DNA from: Mesaphorura yosii
Taxonomy: Eukaryota; Arthropoda; Collembola; Poduromorpha; Tullbergiidae
Direction of reading: 5' to 3'
Assembly: GCA_009869945.1 (NCBI GenBank)
Contig: WIXG01000793.1
Location: 1 to 21,291 of the forward strand
DNA length: 21,291 nucleotides
Made by a program: the position numbers and the translations under genes. The notes below the pieces were generated by a model. It was given only the letters and a program-made list of their open reading frames with translations. It had not been told where the DNA came from and did no database searches. Shown in pieces: positions 1 through 8,585 of this stretch (position 1 is its first letter; each line of letters begins with the position of its first letter).

Positions 1-1
1 G

Positions 2-49
2 CTGCTGTGGCTGTTCATGCGAAAGAAGACGCACGCGCACGACGAATGA
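2..49 (+). CDS. C-terminal tail of a membrane protein (partial)
   Basis: Sixteen codons are open from the window edge to a TGA at 47-49. They read as the end of a hydrophobic segment (LLWLF) followed by a basic cytoplasmic-type tail (MRKKTHAHDE). This is the usual end of a type I membrane protein. A polyadenylation signal AATAAA (50-55) starts on the base after the stop, which supports a genuine 3' end. The rest of the gene lies upstream of the window and its family cannot be told. It converges with the Tweedle-like gene on the other strand, and the two poly(A) signals lie about 20 bp apart. Confidence 0.55.
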   Translation: MLWLFMRKKTHAHDE

Positions 50-55
50 AATAAA
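50..55 (+). terminator. poly(A) signal AATAAA
   Basis: AATAAA lies immediately after the TGA of the partial plus-strand gene. Confidence 0.6.
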
Positions 56-74
56 ATCACAAATGCGGTAGCCG

Positions 75-80
75 TTTATT
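75..80 (-). terminator. poly(A) signal overlapping the stop codon
   Basis: On the minus strand the stop TAA (81-79) and the signal AATAAA (80-75) overlap as TAATAAA. The same arrangement recurs at 11305-11311 and 17152-17158. Confidence 0.65.
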
Positions 81-1173
81 AGATCTTTTCGTCGGGGGCG
101 TGGTCTTTGACCTTGCCCGTCTGGAGGTCGATGTGCTTCGATAGCACTTTGCCAACGTCCTCGTAGGTGATGAACACGCGGGGCTTCTTCGCCTCGCCCT
201 CTGCCTCCTGCCGCTCAAACTTGACCTCCGACGTGATGACGGGTTTTCTGAGGAGAATGTACACGACAGGCTGCGGGGCCGGGGGGAGCATCACCCGCTG
301 GCGCTGTAGCACCCGTTGCTCCGGCGCCACGATGAACGTTGCGTCCTCGTTCGCCGTCCGCGACTTTTCCCGCAGCGTGGCACGCACTTCCTGCTCGTCA
401 GCAGCGTCGTGGAAGACGAGCCGGATGTTCTGCGGGGTGAGCCGAGGGGCCTCTTGGGGCTCGGGCGGCTCCAGCGACTGGGAGTCGACGTCCACCTGCG
501 TCTGTGACTGCGAACTCCCCCGCAGGTTGCCGAGAATCTCCCGCTCAAAGTCGGTGTACCGCTGCCCTCCCGTTTGCGGGGTCAGCGCCTCGGGGGAGAT
601 CTGCGTGTCCGACTCGTAGCGGGACGACTCCCGCCCCCCGGAAGTGAAGTCGGCGTCTGCGTAAGTTGGGCGGCTAGTGATTGGCTCCACGGCCGGGGCG
701 GCTGTGACGTAGCTCATGAGTGGCGCGTACACGGCGAGAGGCTGCGGAGGAGCGGCGGTGGCGTACATGATAGGAGGCTGCTGCTGGCGTGTGTAAGTCG
801 CGTAGGACGGAGGTGACGCCGGCGGGTTGTGACCGTGGTTGTGGCCGGGTGCATCTGGGATGGGCATGAAGGTGGGGATTCTGCTCCCGTACGAGGGGCG
901 GTAGTGGGCGAAGGGGTGGCTGAAGGAGTTCCGGGAGAAGTAAGCGTGAGCCGCCGGCTGGTACTGCGTGGCGGCGACTTGGAACCGCTCTCCTTGCGCG
1001 TACGCTGGTGGGGAGCTCCGGAGAGCCGGTGGCGGGTGAGCGTGTCGGGGGCCCCGTGCGAAGAGGCTATTGAGGAGGGGCCGCCAGCCCCCGGCGGAGT
1101 ACTGCGGCGGCGGTGGTCCCTGGGCGAGCACCGCCCCGAGGAGCGCTGAGGTGAGGAGGAGGAGCAGATACAT
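79..1173 (-). CDS. Tweedle-like (DUF243-type) secreted cuticle protein
   Basis: Intact 364-residue protein. Residues 1-18 are a signal peptide (MYLLLLLTSALLGAVLAQ). Residues 19-240 are low-complexity, rich in Pro, Tyr, Ala, Ser and His, typical of arthropod cuticle proteins. Residues about 249-341 resemble the Tweedle/DUF243 fold: FIVAP, then VVYILLRKP, then KPRVFITYEDV, matching the family pattern FIKAP...VYVLVKKP...KPEVYFIKY. Known family role: structural, chitin-associated cuticle protein. The ATG at 1173 is the first codon after a clear acceptor (ttgcag, ending 1175). A strong donor CAG|GTGAGA at 1239-1234 defines a 62-nt intron (1175-1236) in the 5'UTR. The stop overlaps the poly(A) signal. 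Assignment rests on remote similarity; a generic low-complexity cuticle protein is the alternative. Confidence 0.75.
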   Translation of the reverse strand: MYLLLLLTSALLGAVLAQGPPPPQYSAGGWRPLLNSLFARGPRHAHPPPALRSSPPAYAQGERFQVAATQYQPAAHAYFSRNSFSHPFAHYRPSYGSRIPTFMPIPDAPGHNHGHNPPASPPSYATYTRQQQPPIMYATAAPPQPLAVYAPLMSYVTAAPAVEPITSRPTYADADFTSGGRESSRYESDTQISPEALTPQTGGQRYTDFEREILGNLRGSSQSQTQVDVDSQSLEPPEPQEAPRLTPQNIRLVFHDAADEQEVRATLREKSRTANEDATFIVAPEQRVLQRQRVMLPPAPQPVVYILLRKPVITSEVKFERQEAEGEAKKPRVFITYEDVGKVLSKHIDLQTGKVKDHAPDEKI

Positions 1174-1174
1174 T

Positions 1175-1236
1175 CTGCAACCGGAAGTGAATTAAATCTC
1201 CGACAACCGACTTTGCAAATATTTCGCGTATCTCAC
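1175..1236 (-). other. 62-nt intron in the 5'UTR of the Tweedle-like gene
   Basis: Minus-strand donor CAG|GTGAGA and acceptor ttgcag|A flank 62 nt. The acceptor lies one base before the start codon. The leader exon upstream (about 1237-1285) has no ATG, so splicing affects only the leader. Confidence 0.65.
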
Positions 1237-1276
1237 CTGGCGTGCGTACGTGTTTGCGTGGCGGTGTCCGCTGACA

Positions 1277-1287
1277 AACTGAACTGA
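1277..1287 (-). promoter_or_regulatory. Tandem initiator motifs
   Basis: The minus strand reads TCAGTTCAGTT, two overlapping copies of the arthropod Inr consensus TCAGTY. They lie about 50 nt upstream of the 5'UTR donor, the expected place for the Tweedle-like gene's start site. An ATAAAT stretch just upstream is a weak TATA candidate. Confidence 0.45.
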
Positions 1288-1303
1288 TTTATTGCATTTG
1301 GAG

Positions 1304-1343
1304 CACTTGCAGCAGCTGCACTTGCAGCAGCTGCAGTTGCAGC
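1304..1343. repeat. 15-bp tandem repeat carrying an E-box cluster
   Basis: CACTTGCAGCAGCTG occurs twice exactly (1304-1318, 1319-1333), followed by a partial third copy starting CAGTTGCAGC. The array packs five CANNTG E-boxes: CACTTG at 1304 and 1319, CAGCTG at 1313 and 1328, CAGTTG at 1334. It sits just upstream of the tandem Inr, so it may be a proximal bHLH-binding element. Confidence 0.6.
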
Positions 1344-2310
1344 GACGATACGGGTCAATTAATTACTTCAATTAAGACAAAGGCGATGAAGAAGAGCACT
1401 GAACAATGTCGGATTTTGCAATTTTGAGCGGCGAGTGTCGCGATGACAACTTTCAGAGTCCAAATAAAATGTTTACGCAACGCGACACAAGACAACAATC
1501 TCGCTCTCGCGAAATGAAAAGAGATTGTTGACTGTTGACTTTGTCATTTTGAAGAAGATTAGCTCGAAATAAAAAGTCAGTCAGTCAGTCAGAATAGTGA
1601 AAAGGAAAACGAGGAAACTGGTTTTCTGCATTTGCGCGATACGAATTTACATTGCGTGAAGATGCACTCGAGCCATTGCGTAATCGTAATCTCTCAAACT
1701 GATCGCAGGTCTTGTTTCTTGTCCGACCAGACCAGCTCACGAGCGACAAGCAACAACCTACAACCAACAAGCAGAATCAACAAGTTTGCAGCACGACGAC
1801 GACAGGCCAGTTTCCTGCTCCCACAACGAAACAAGCGTAAACTTATTAACTCATTTGACTCCTTTGCAGATTTGCAAATTTTGAGCATGAAATGAGATTT
1901 TTATGATGCTTGCGATTATTTATTGCTGTGGGACGGACCAACCGCAATTACTCTTTACTTTTTCAGCTTGAATGACTGAGGAATTGCAGAATCTCCAATT
2001 TTATCGCGAATGCATCGCGAATCTCGCAAGAATCGCAACGACGACGACCTGAAATGAGACGCATCTTTTTGCAAACATTTTAAGTGTTGGGAGATAATAA
2101 AAAGGTCATCGAGTGCCACACGCCAGCTGCCATGCGCAAGAATGCAAGAATAACCACAAAATCCACTCTACTGCCCTCAGCGCAATGACAACATTCCCAT
2201 TGAGAATTGGTCATTGCGAATTGCTATTTGCGAAAACAATCTTCGCGTTCGCCCTGAACTGTTTTTCATCTTGCTGGGCGAGCGAGCAAAAGAGAACGCG
2301 AGTGGCGAAG
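1344..2310. other. Intergenic region between divergent cuticle-type genes
   Basis: AT-rich, with many short CG-containing words. I find no splice-supported or family-supported coding sequence; the short open frames have no initiator ATG with a plausible product. It contains GTCA repeated four times in tandem (1576-1591). It separates the divergent promoters of the Tweedle-like gene and the small secreted protein, so it probably holds their shared regulatory DNA. Confidence 0.5.
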
Positions 2311-2317
2311 ATGAGCC

Positions 2318-2333
2318 AAAAGGGCCATAAATA
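2318..2333 (+). promoter_or_regulatory. AAAAGGGCCA motif with a TATA-like sequence
   Basis: AAAAGGGCCA at 2318-2327 runs into CATAAATA. The same ten bases recur exactly at 2464-2473, overlapping the likely TATA box. This could be a second, upstream core promoter or a repeated binding site. Confidence 0.3.
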
Positions 2334-2460
2334 ATGCTCTTGAAATGCGAAGAGCAGAGTTGAGCAGATGCGAGGAGTTCTCTGCTTTTGCTCCTTCTGT
2401 TGGGCAGGTCGAAGTGGGCCGCTGCCACTGCGTTGGGTGCGCTGCCAAGAATGGGGCCAG

Positions 2461-2500
2461 TATAAAAGGGCCACGCAGGCCACGGAGTCCCCATTCACTC
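2461..2500 (+). promoter_or_regulatory. TATA-box and initiator core promoter
   Basis: TATAAAAG at 2461-2468 is a consensus TATA box. A TCACTC initiator-like sequence follows at 2495-2500. The leader to the ATG at 2531 would be about 35 nt. Such tight TATA promoters are typical of arthropod cuticle and secreted-protein genes. Confidence 0.75.
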
Positions 2501-2530
2501 ACTCCGCACCCTTCGAACACAAACACCAAC

Positions 2531-3118
2531 ATGAAATCTCTCGTGGTGAGTCCAAACAGATCAAACACGCGTATGATTAAGGCTAATTAATTATCTTTTG
2601 TGCTTAAGATTTTGTCGGTTCTTTTGACGGCGGTGGCGTCGATGCCGCAGGGGTACAACTACCAGTCGCAGACGCGGGTAGACTCACAGGGGGTGACGGT
2701 GACCTGCGAGCGGCGGGAGACGAGCCCCGGGCAGTTTGAGTTCAGCTGCGCCAACGCCAACCCCGGCCAGATTGTGGAGGAGAAGACGCTGTGGATCCCG
2801 ACGGAGACCTCCGACCAGGAACTCCTCATCCGCGTCCCCAACTATGCCTTCCGCGAAATCATCCGCGCTGGACTCCGAGGCGGCGCCGCTGGAGGCACGA
2901 ACGTCCGCGTCCACGTCGCTCGCCCGCAGGTCGAGTCGATCGTCGAGGGCCGCTTCGAGCAGCAGGGCCAACTCGCCCCGAACGTCCAGGTCACCTACGA
3001 CGGCATCCAACAACGCGGGGAGGTCCACTACGGAGGCGCAGGCGAGCCTTACCGCTCCCTCTCCAAACAAATCTCAGAACCAGGCGGTCGCTTCAGAAAG
3101 GCTGCCGACAAGGCTTAA
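2531..3118 (+). CDS. Small secreted protein, cuticle-type gene structure
   Basis: Two exons, 2531-2545 and 2609-3118, joined in phase 0 across a 63-nt intron (donor GTG|GTGAGT, acceptor tgcttaag). The product is 174 residues. A tiny first exon encoding only MKSLV, with the rest of the signal peptide in exon 2 (ILSVLLTAVAS), is the classic layout of arthropod cuticle-protein genes. The mature part is hydrophilic, with two early cysteines (VTCERR, FSCANAN) that may form a disulfide, and it lacks a recognisable Rebers-Riddiford motif. I do not recognise the family. The promoter has a TATA box, and AATAAA lies 45 bp after the stop. Codon use is strongly GC-rich, as in the neighbouring amine oxidase. 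Confidence 0.8.
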
Positions 3119-3162
3119 ATCACTCCTCCAGAAACCAAACTCTAAAGACACAATCATTCGGA

Positions 3163-3168
3163 AATAAA
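3163..3168 (+). terminator. poly(A) signal AATAAA
   Basis: AATAAA lies 45 nt after the TAA of the small secreted protein gene. Confidence 0.6.
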
Positions 3169-3200
3169 AATACTAAAGTTTTGAGCATTACATTTGCATA

Positions 3201-3206
3201 TTTAAT
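3201..3206 (-). terminator. poly(A) signal ATTAAA of the amine oxidase gene
   Basis: The minus strand reads ATTAAA 13 nt after the amine oxidase stop codon. Cleavage 10-30 nt further would bring the transcript close to, or into, the 3' end of the convergent gene. Confidence 0.5.
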
Positions 3207-3218
3207 CATTTCATTTGT

Positions 3219-5207
3219 TCAAGGGCATTTGTCCTTGAGCGCCATCTCTGCGTTGTGGCTGAGGAAGTTGAAGGGGACGAGGGCGAAGCCTGCGTGGTGG
3301 ACGTTCATGATGGGCCATTCCTCCGGGCGGGTGGAGTGTGTGACTCCATACGTGTACCAGGCCACCAGATCCTCGTTCGCCACCGACTCGGGCTCCCTCA
3401 CGTACACCGGGAGGCCCTGCCCGGGCGCCCCCGTGCGGGGGTACGCGTCCGTAGGCGTCTGCTCCGAGTCCCGGAAGCGCGTGACCCAGACGGGGTGCTC
3501 CACGAAGCGGGCGTGGGCGAGGAAGGGGTTCGCCTCCGTCAGGTACGTGAAAGCCACCGTTTCAGGGCGGAGCGCGTAACCCCGCGGCGAGCCAAAGGCG
3601 TTGCGGGAGTTGCCGTTGACGACGTGCCAGCTTCTGTGTGCGTGGAAGTCGTGATCGTGGAAGCCCTCTGCCTCGACCAGCCTCTTCCGCGCCGAGAAGA
3701 CGCCCGAGTCGGGGTTCTCGGGCCCGATTGGCTCAGCCACCAGGTCGACCTCCAGAAAGTGGTTGGCTGGGCCGTCCACGTCAAAATCGATGCGGTAGTT
3801 GAAGAAGTGCTGATGGGGGGGTCCGAGGAGGTAGTCGTTGAGAAGATTGGAGCAGTTGGCGATGCAGACGGGGTCGGGCTCGCCGGGCTGCGTGGAACCT
3901 CGAGCGAGGATGATGCCCGTCAGGCGCGAGCGAACTTGGAGGGTGCCGTCCATCTCGAAAACGTAGTCGAAGGTGTAGTCGTAGTTGGCGATGGTCGTCA
4001 TCATCGTCAGCACGAGACTGCGGCCACGCCGCCCGTCGACATCGCCCGTGAACGTGTCCGTGTGCTTGTAAAGCAGCCCCGCGTCCCGCTCAAACGCCGC
4101 CACGCATCCTCGAAGCGTGCGAGGTTCCCCGTCGAGGTCGTCGGCCACCACGCAGTCGAAGAGCTGCGCGTTCTCGGGCACATCGAGGCCGATCCGCAGT
4201 TCGTTGGCGTTCTTGCCGATGCCGTACTCGCCCGCGTCGAAGGCGCTGCGCCATCGCCAGGCTCGCCCGCTGGCTCCGTACGGCACGAACATCTCCGCCA
4301 TGGACAGCTTGTAAATCACAGAGCGCTGCTCGCAGTCGGCGTCGTAGGTGACGTGAAAGAGTTGGAGGCCGAAGATGGGGTCGACGGAGTACTGGAAGCT
4401 CCACTTGTACCACGAAAGGCGCTGCCTCTCCACCAGCAGCGAACTCCCCTCCGGCTGACTGACGGTCAGGGGCTTGAGCGGGGGTTTGGTACTGAAGTCG
4501 GGGAGTTCCTCGATGCCTGACGTCATGTTTGTTATGGGGTCGTCGTCCCAAACGGAGGTGACGAGGCGCCGGTGGAGGTCGACGGTTACGGTGAGGCCCT
4601 CCAGCACGGCCCAGTACCAGAAGCGGGATTTGGGGTCCTGGTAGTTGGTGATCGCCCGCACAATCCGCCTGTCGCCACCCTCCTCGTCAAGGGCAAGCGG
4701 CCCGGGCGCCCAGATGTCGAGGCGTGCGTCCGCGGGGTCGACGCCCCTCCGCCGGACGGCCGCTTGCCAGGCGGTGTTGGCGCGAATGAGCTCTTCCGCC
4801 TCGTCGTACTCGTCCGCAATGAGGGCGGGTGTAATGCCATCGGGCAGCTGCCGGATGTCGGTAATTCGCTCGGCGTCGAGATCGATGGTCATCTCCGTCA
4901 GCAGGTTGGAGGACATGTCGAACAGCGCCACCTGCGCACGGCGACGGCGGCCGACATCGGAGCCGCTCAGCCAGTCTGCCTTCTTCGGCTCCAGGGCTCG
5001 AATGATGGGGAACCGGACCACGCCGGGGAAGGGTCCGAAGGCGTGGATGACTCGGAGGGTTGCCCGAATCTCCTCGGCAGTGAGATCATTGAAGGGGCAG
5101 GTGGGCACGCCTTCGCAGGTGGGTGTGGCTGCTGCGTCGGCGCTGGAGTGCGGCCAGGCGTTGGCCGTGAAGATGAAGGCGCAAAACCCCAATTTTATAA
5201 GAGACAT
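3219..5207 (-). CDS. Secreted copper amine oxidase (topaquinone-dependent)
   Basis: Intact single exon of 662 residues. The ATG at 5207 gives a signal peptide (MSLIKLGFCAFIFTANAWP); no ATG lies further upstream in frame. Copper amine oxidases deaminate primary amines oxidatively to aldehyde, ammonia and hydrogen peroxide, using Cu(II) and topaquinone made from an active-site Tyr. All key residues are visible: catalytic-base Asp324 in FDAGEYGIG; the cofactor Tyr409 in the N-Y-D motif of TIANYDYTF; copper ligands His465 and His467 (PPHQHFFNY) and His624 (THSTRPEEWP). Their spacing matches characterised enzymes. The length is normal for the family, and the signal peptide implies export. The long intronless frame, unlike the split neighbours, is worth noting. 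It converges with the 2531-3118 gene. Confidence 0.93.
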   Translation of the reverse strand: MSLIKLGFCAFIFTANAWPHSSADAAATPTCEGVPTCPFNDLTAEEIRATLRVIHAFGPFPGVVRFPIIRALEPKKADWLSGSDVGRRRRAQVALFDMSSNLLTEMTIDLDAERITDIRQLPDGITPALIADEYDEAEELIRANTAWQAAVRRRGVDPADARLDIWAPGPLALDEEGGDRRIVRAITNYQDPKSRFWYWAVLEGLTVTVDLHRRLVTSVWDDDPITNMTSGIEELPDFSTKPPLKPLTVSQPEGSSLLVERQRLSWYKWSFQYSVDPIFGLQLFHVTYDADCEQRSVIYKLSMAEMFVPYGASGRAWRWRSAFDAGEYGIGKNANELRIGLDVPENAQLFDCVVADDLDGEPRTLRGCVAAFERDAGLLYKHTDTFTGDVDGRRGRSLVLTMMTTIANYDYTFDYVFEMDGTLQVRSRLTGIILARGSTQPGEPDPVCIANCSNLLNDYLLGPPHQHFFNYRIDFDVDGPANHFLEVDLVAEPIGPENPDSGVFSARKRLVEAEGFHDHDFHAHRSWHVVNGNSRNAFGSPRGYALRPETVAFTYLTEANPFLAHARFVEHPVWVTRFRDSEQTPTDAYPRTGAPGQGLPVYVREPESVANEDLVAWYTYGVTHSTRPEEWPIMNVHHAGFALVPFNFLSHNAEMALKDKCP

Positions 5208-5970
5208 TTTAATGTGATGCGAATGCGATGGAATTTTCTGGACAAGCAAAGTTGAGTGAGAGCATGCGCAGGTGGGGAATAGTTGGAGGTTGCGTGTGTT
5301 TCGTCATTACAGCTGGACCGCTTATCGGCAGACTTGCTATCAGAGGAGCCACGTCCAAGTGCTCAAATGCTTTTACGAGTACGTTTCAAAGTGAGTGTCG
5401 CACTTGCAAACTGACTGCCATCAGGACGTGGAAATGCTGCTTGCATGGACCTCAGCGCACTTTGTCCTCGTCGACTGACTGCCTTTCGGCCAAGCCGTGT
5501 GCAAAATGAGCCTAAGCTACACCAACATACCACGAAATAATTAACGCACGGGTCAAAGGAAAGCGGTGGTATTGTTATTTCAGATCTAAAAAGAAATGTT
5601 AAAAACGCTGATGCACCACGAAAGACGAGTGTCCGTGGGCCCAGCCTGTTCCGGATCGTCCCTTCACAGCGCCTCGAAATCGACTAGTCTTGGCGTTGGC
5701 GTCTGCTGATCAACCCCCTCGTCCCCCTGAACTCAATGTGCTGGAGTGTCAAACTCTCGAGCGCCAGGCCGAAGTGTCAGTGACGGAGGAGGAGCCTTCT
5801 AGCACAAACTTCCGCGTTACTCGTGATGGAGGACAAATGGGGGCATTGGAATATTTATTTGTTTCAGTGCCCGAGAAATGATTAAACTAAATCAATGGGA
5901 CTTACGGGACTCTTATCAGTGTTCTTTTTGCACAACTCTCACAAACATGAGATTATTTTATGAAGCCATG
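5208..5970. other. Intergenic region, no clear gene
   Basis: The first part is the minus-strand leader and promoter of the amine oxidase gene. A Cys-rich open frame on + (5228-5509, with an ATG) and an open stretch at 5612-5881 without an ATG show no family resemblance and no convincing splice sites. I treat both as unproven. Confidence 0.4.
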
Positions 5971-5976
5971 TTTATT
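5971..5976 (-). terminator. poly(A) signal of the PTP gene
   Basis: Minus-strand AATAAA lies 70 nt after the TGA of the tyrosine phosphatase. Confidence 0.55.
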
Positions 5977-6045
5977 CACAGTAGGCTTACACTTCTTATA
6001 TAAGTTATGTTATTCTATAGAATTTAAATTAATCAGCATCAATCG

Positions 6046-7046
6046 TCATCCTCCCGCCACACCATCCTCTTTAAACAACCCCATCTCAACCCCAACTCCT
6101 ATCACCTTGTACGCGAGTCGATACTGTTCCCATACTTCAACCATGCATACCCTTTGGCTCCGTATTTGCCTCAGGTAACCATAGAAATCTACTCGTCGTT
6201 TATCTCGAGCCATTTGGTACATACCATCAGCGAGAATGAAAGTCCCTGTCCTTCCGAGCCCTGCACCACAATGGACAACTATTGGTGGCCGCCGGCATCC
6301 TGCTCCTGCATCCACGTCCACGTCAGATGTACGTGAACGGTATGCTAGGATGAGGTTGAGGAGCTGGCGTGGATCGGAGGGGACATCCAAATCTGGCCAT
6401 GAATCGAAATGGTAATGAATGAGTTGACGGGAGATTCCTTTAGCCTTGTCCTTCAGTGTGCACTCACGAATAATGAAACCAGGGCGGCTTTCTGTTCTGT
6501 AGAGTGACACGCTGATGTCTCCTCCAGCCTCCACCTCCGATGCGTGGCTGTCTGGAAAGTATTTGTAACATCTGCCACGATTCAGATCACTCTGAGAAGC
6601 CAGCATGATGATTTGATGGACATTGTACTCCCGGACCTGCAAATAGCAAGACACGAGATGAGACACGTGATTCAGGCAAGGATTAAGCAATGATTTCTCT
6701 ACGTACCATCCTGTAGAAATCCCCAACCGTGGATGAGGTTGGACATTGAGTCGCAATGTACACCCTTCTTTCACCATGGGGGTCATCAATCCAATTAGCA
6801 TTTATCCCATCAGACTCAGAGTATTGTTGGACACCAGGTACCGGAGTAGGTCTTGGTAGGATCACACGTGTATGGGCATCATCGTAGCCACAACCATCAT
6901 CATAATACCATGAACCACCAATACTGAGGAATTCTGATCGAAAACTTTTTCTGCCGCTGTTGTTGTCCTGCAATTTTTGAATGTGTGCTGGGAGATCGGC
7001 GAGATTAATTGGAGCTGTGAAGGATGTGCCCATCTGAACTAGATCT
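6046..7046 (-). CDS. Receptor-type protein tyrosine phosphatase, catalytic domain (5' end missing)
   Basis: Two exons, 7046-6707 and 6636-6046, joined in phase 0 across a 70-nt intron (donor ATG|GTACGT, acceptor ttgcag). The join rebuilds the conserved GDFYRMVREYNV block. Other family landmarks in order: N-terminal helix PINLADLPAHIQKL, INANWIDD, YIATQCPT, the WPD loop (SWPDLDVP, acid Asp present), the P-loop VVHCGAGLGRTG (nucleophile Cys and Arg of HCx5R present) and a Q-loop-like MVEVWEQY. The PI..L..HI motif is typical of the juxtamembrane start of receptor PTP domains. The exon begins after acceptor tcttgtttag, so transmembrane and extracellular exons should lie upstream, or the protein starts at the in-frame ATG at 7033. 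Oddities: the KNRY pTyr-recognition loop is missing and the Q-loop Gln is Glu, so substrate handling may be altered. Confidence 0.85.
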
Positions 7047-8009
7047 CTAAACAAGAGATTCTACTTGTGAACTTGTAATTCAATGTAAACAAAATGTGAT
7101 ACGCTCGCATGAACGGTAAAATTGATGTTGCATTTTGTAATATATTTGCACGTACGTTACAAATTCGCAAATTCATGTAACACGTAACGTAAAACGAACG
7201 AAATTCGCGTACGTGTACGTATGAATGGTATTTTTGTGGCTTCCTGACTAGTCATCCTGTCTGATGAGTCATGTCAAAATGCGTGCTGTAATGAATAAGA
7301 TAACGTTATCACGACGTCATTTGCGAAAATAAAAAAGCACATTACATCATAGAATTGAATGAATAGATTGAAGTGAATTGATTTCAATTTAATTGATATA
7401 GCTAAACAGCAGAGTTTTTCTAAATTCGAAGGAGGAAAGAAGGAAGAGGCGCCCGCGCCCCACTCAGAGGGCTTGGGGTTAATGGGTTCGCGTTCGTTGT
7501 CAATGGAATATGAAAGCTGGTATCACCAGCTGTCAGCGTGGAACTCCCCAGTAACTTTTTGTAAAAAAGCCAGACACGTCATTCATTCGAAACTCATAAT
7601 CATAATTGCCAATTCCAAAATTCTCAGCAATACACATTAAAGGAAAAAAAAAACTGTTCAGCATTTTAACTTTAAGCAGCAGCGAATAAATAATTTTATT
7701 ATGACAATTACATGTAATACATGTAGATGGATGCCAGCAACGTGTACAGCAGAGTACGCTGGAAGCAATCATTTCAGCATACTTGGCACTTTAAGAGTTT
7801 GGAAACGTTCCTGGCGTGGTTGCATTTGAGAAGTGAAAGCCTCGAATTCGATTGGGCAGGAGGTGCGGCTTTCCAGAGCATTTCCGGGTGAACAGCACAC
7901 ATTGCAGATTCAGTTATTCATAAGAAGAAGCACAACCCGACCACCATTCGCACACAATTCGCTCACACATTTTAAATATCCAAATCTCGTCCCGGGGTAG
8001 GGTTCAGTT
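7047..8009. other. Gene-poor AT-rich region with ACGT-rich inverted repeats
   Basis: No supportable gene. 7141-7225 is dense in ACGT and GTACGT words, including ACGTTAC (7154-7160) inverted against GTAACGT (7184-7190). TGACTAGTCA at 7245-7254 is a perfect palindrome. A minus-strand open frame at 7533-7772 lacks an ATG and family similarity. If the PTP is receptor-type, its upstream intron would cross this region. Confidence 0.4.
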
Positions 8010-8444
8010 CGGCAACGGCGTTGCGATGGCTTTCCTGCTGCTATCTGTTACGAAAAGTGCGTCTGCTGCTTCCACGAGCAGAGATTTACCTTCTGGCTGT
8101 GTAGTCAAGGTCGGGATCGGGCAAGACGAGGCATTGTCCTTTGTCTATCCTGCAAATGAGGGACAAACGCCCGGTTCCACAGCTTGCATGTGCAGTGGAT
8201 TGCCTGCATCCCTTCCACGGGAAGATTCTTGCCACCCAAGACCAGCAGCTGAAATTAGCAAATTTACGAATTCGGGTCGAATTCTGAAATGCGGACTCGT
8301 CCATATTCTTACCTCTGCGGTGTGCAGTAACTTTTTCCCCGCCGCTGAAGTTCCGACTGGTGCAGATACTTCCGCTGGGCGGCGCCAGGGGCATCGGACT
8401 CGTTCGCCTTCCGTTTCTGTCTGCCGCTCTTCTCAGCTCAATGT
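8010..8444 (-). CDS. Probable minus-strand spliced exons, unknown protein
   Basis: Splice signals point to a minus-strand gene. Donor CAGAG|GTAAGA at 8312 and acceptor gctaatttcag at 8249 bound a 64-nt intron, the same size as proven introns nearby. Exon 8248-8090 is 159 nt and ends at a second donor, GAAG|GTAAAT. In one frame the exons read through: KSGRQKRKANESDAPGAA before the intron, IDKGQCLVLPDPDLDYTA after it, and a short end (KAIATPLPN, then TGA) if a third small exon follows a 45-55 nt intron. No ATG is assigned and I do not recognise the family. A plus-strand open frame with an ATG at 8026 covers the same bases but has no splice or family support. Confidence 0.35.
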
Positions 8445-8585
8445 CCATGTCTCACCCCAGAAGGCGTGCATGGAGTGTGGAGTGAAGTGTTCTTAATTAA
8501 ATGAATGCGTTGAACTTAATCAAATCAGTTGAGTGTTATGTTGTGAGCATCTCCGCGTGCGGATTATATTTTTTGAACTCGCCAC

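Noticed and set aside
1576..1591. GTCA x4 as a target-site duplication or functional site
   Set aside because: Just a four-copy simple repeat with no flanking element ends.
2791..3579. 262-codon plus-strand open frame spanning two genes
   Set aside because: It runs in the wrong frame of the 2531-3118 gene, over its poly(A) signal and into the antisense of the amine oxidase, and its Arg/Pro-rich product is typical of a GC shadow.
3255..4520. 421-codon open frame on + inside the amine oxidase gene
   Set aside because: It is antisense to a complete amine oxidase with all active-site residues, and its long openness is a by-product of GC-rich codon use.
4572..5255. 227-codon plus-strand open frame
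   Set aside because: Antisense shadow of the amine oxidase N-terminus; it has no family features.
5228..5509. 93-codon Cys-rich plus-strand frame with an ATG
   Set aside because: It overlaps the amine oxidase leader on the other strand, shows no signal peptide at its start and no promoter or poly(A) signal. Kept only as a remark.
8026..8496. 156-codon plus-strand frame with an ATG and a short hydrophobic start
   Set aside because: The minus strand carries consistent donors and an acceptor here, the plus strand carries none, and no family resemblance was seen. Not fully excluded.
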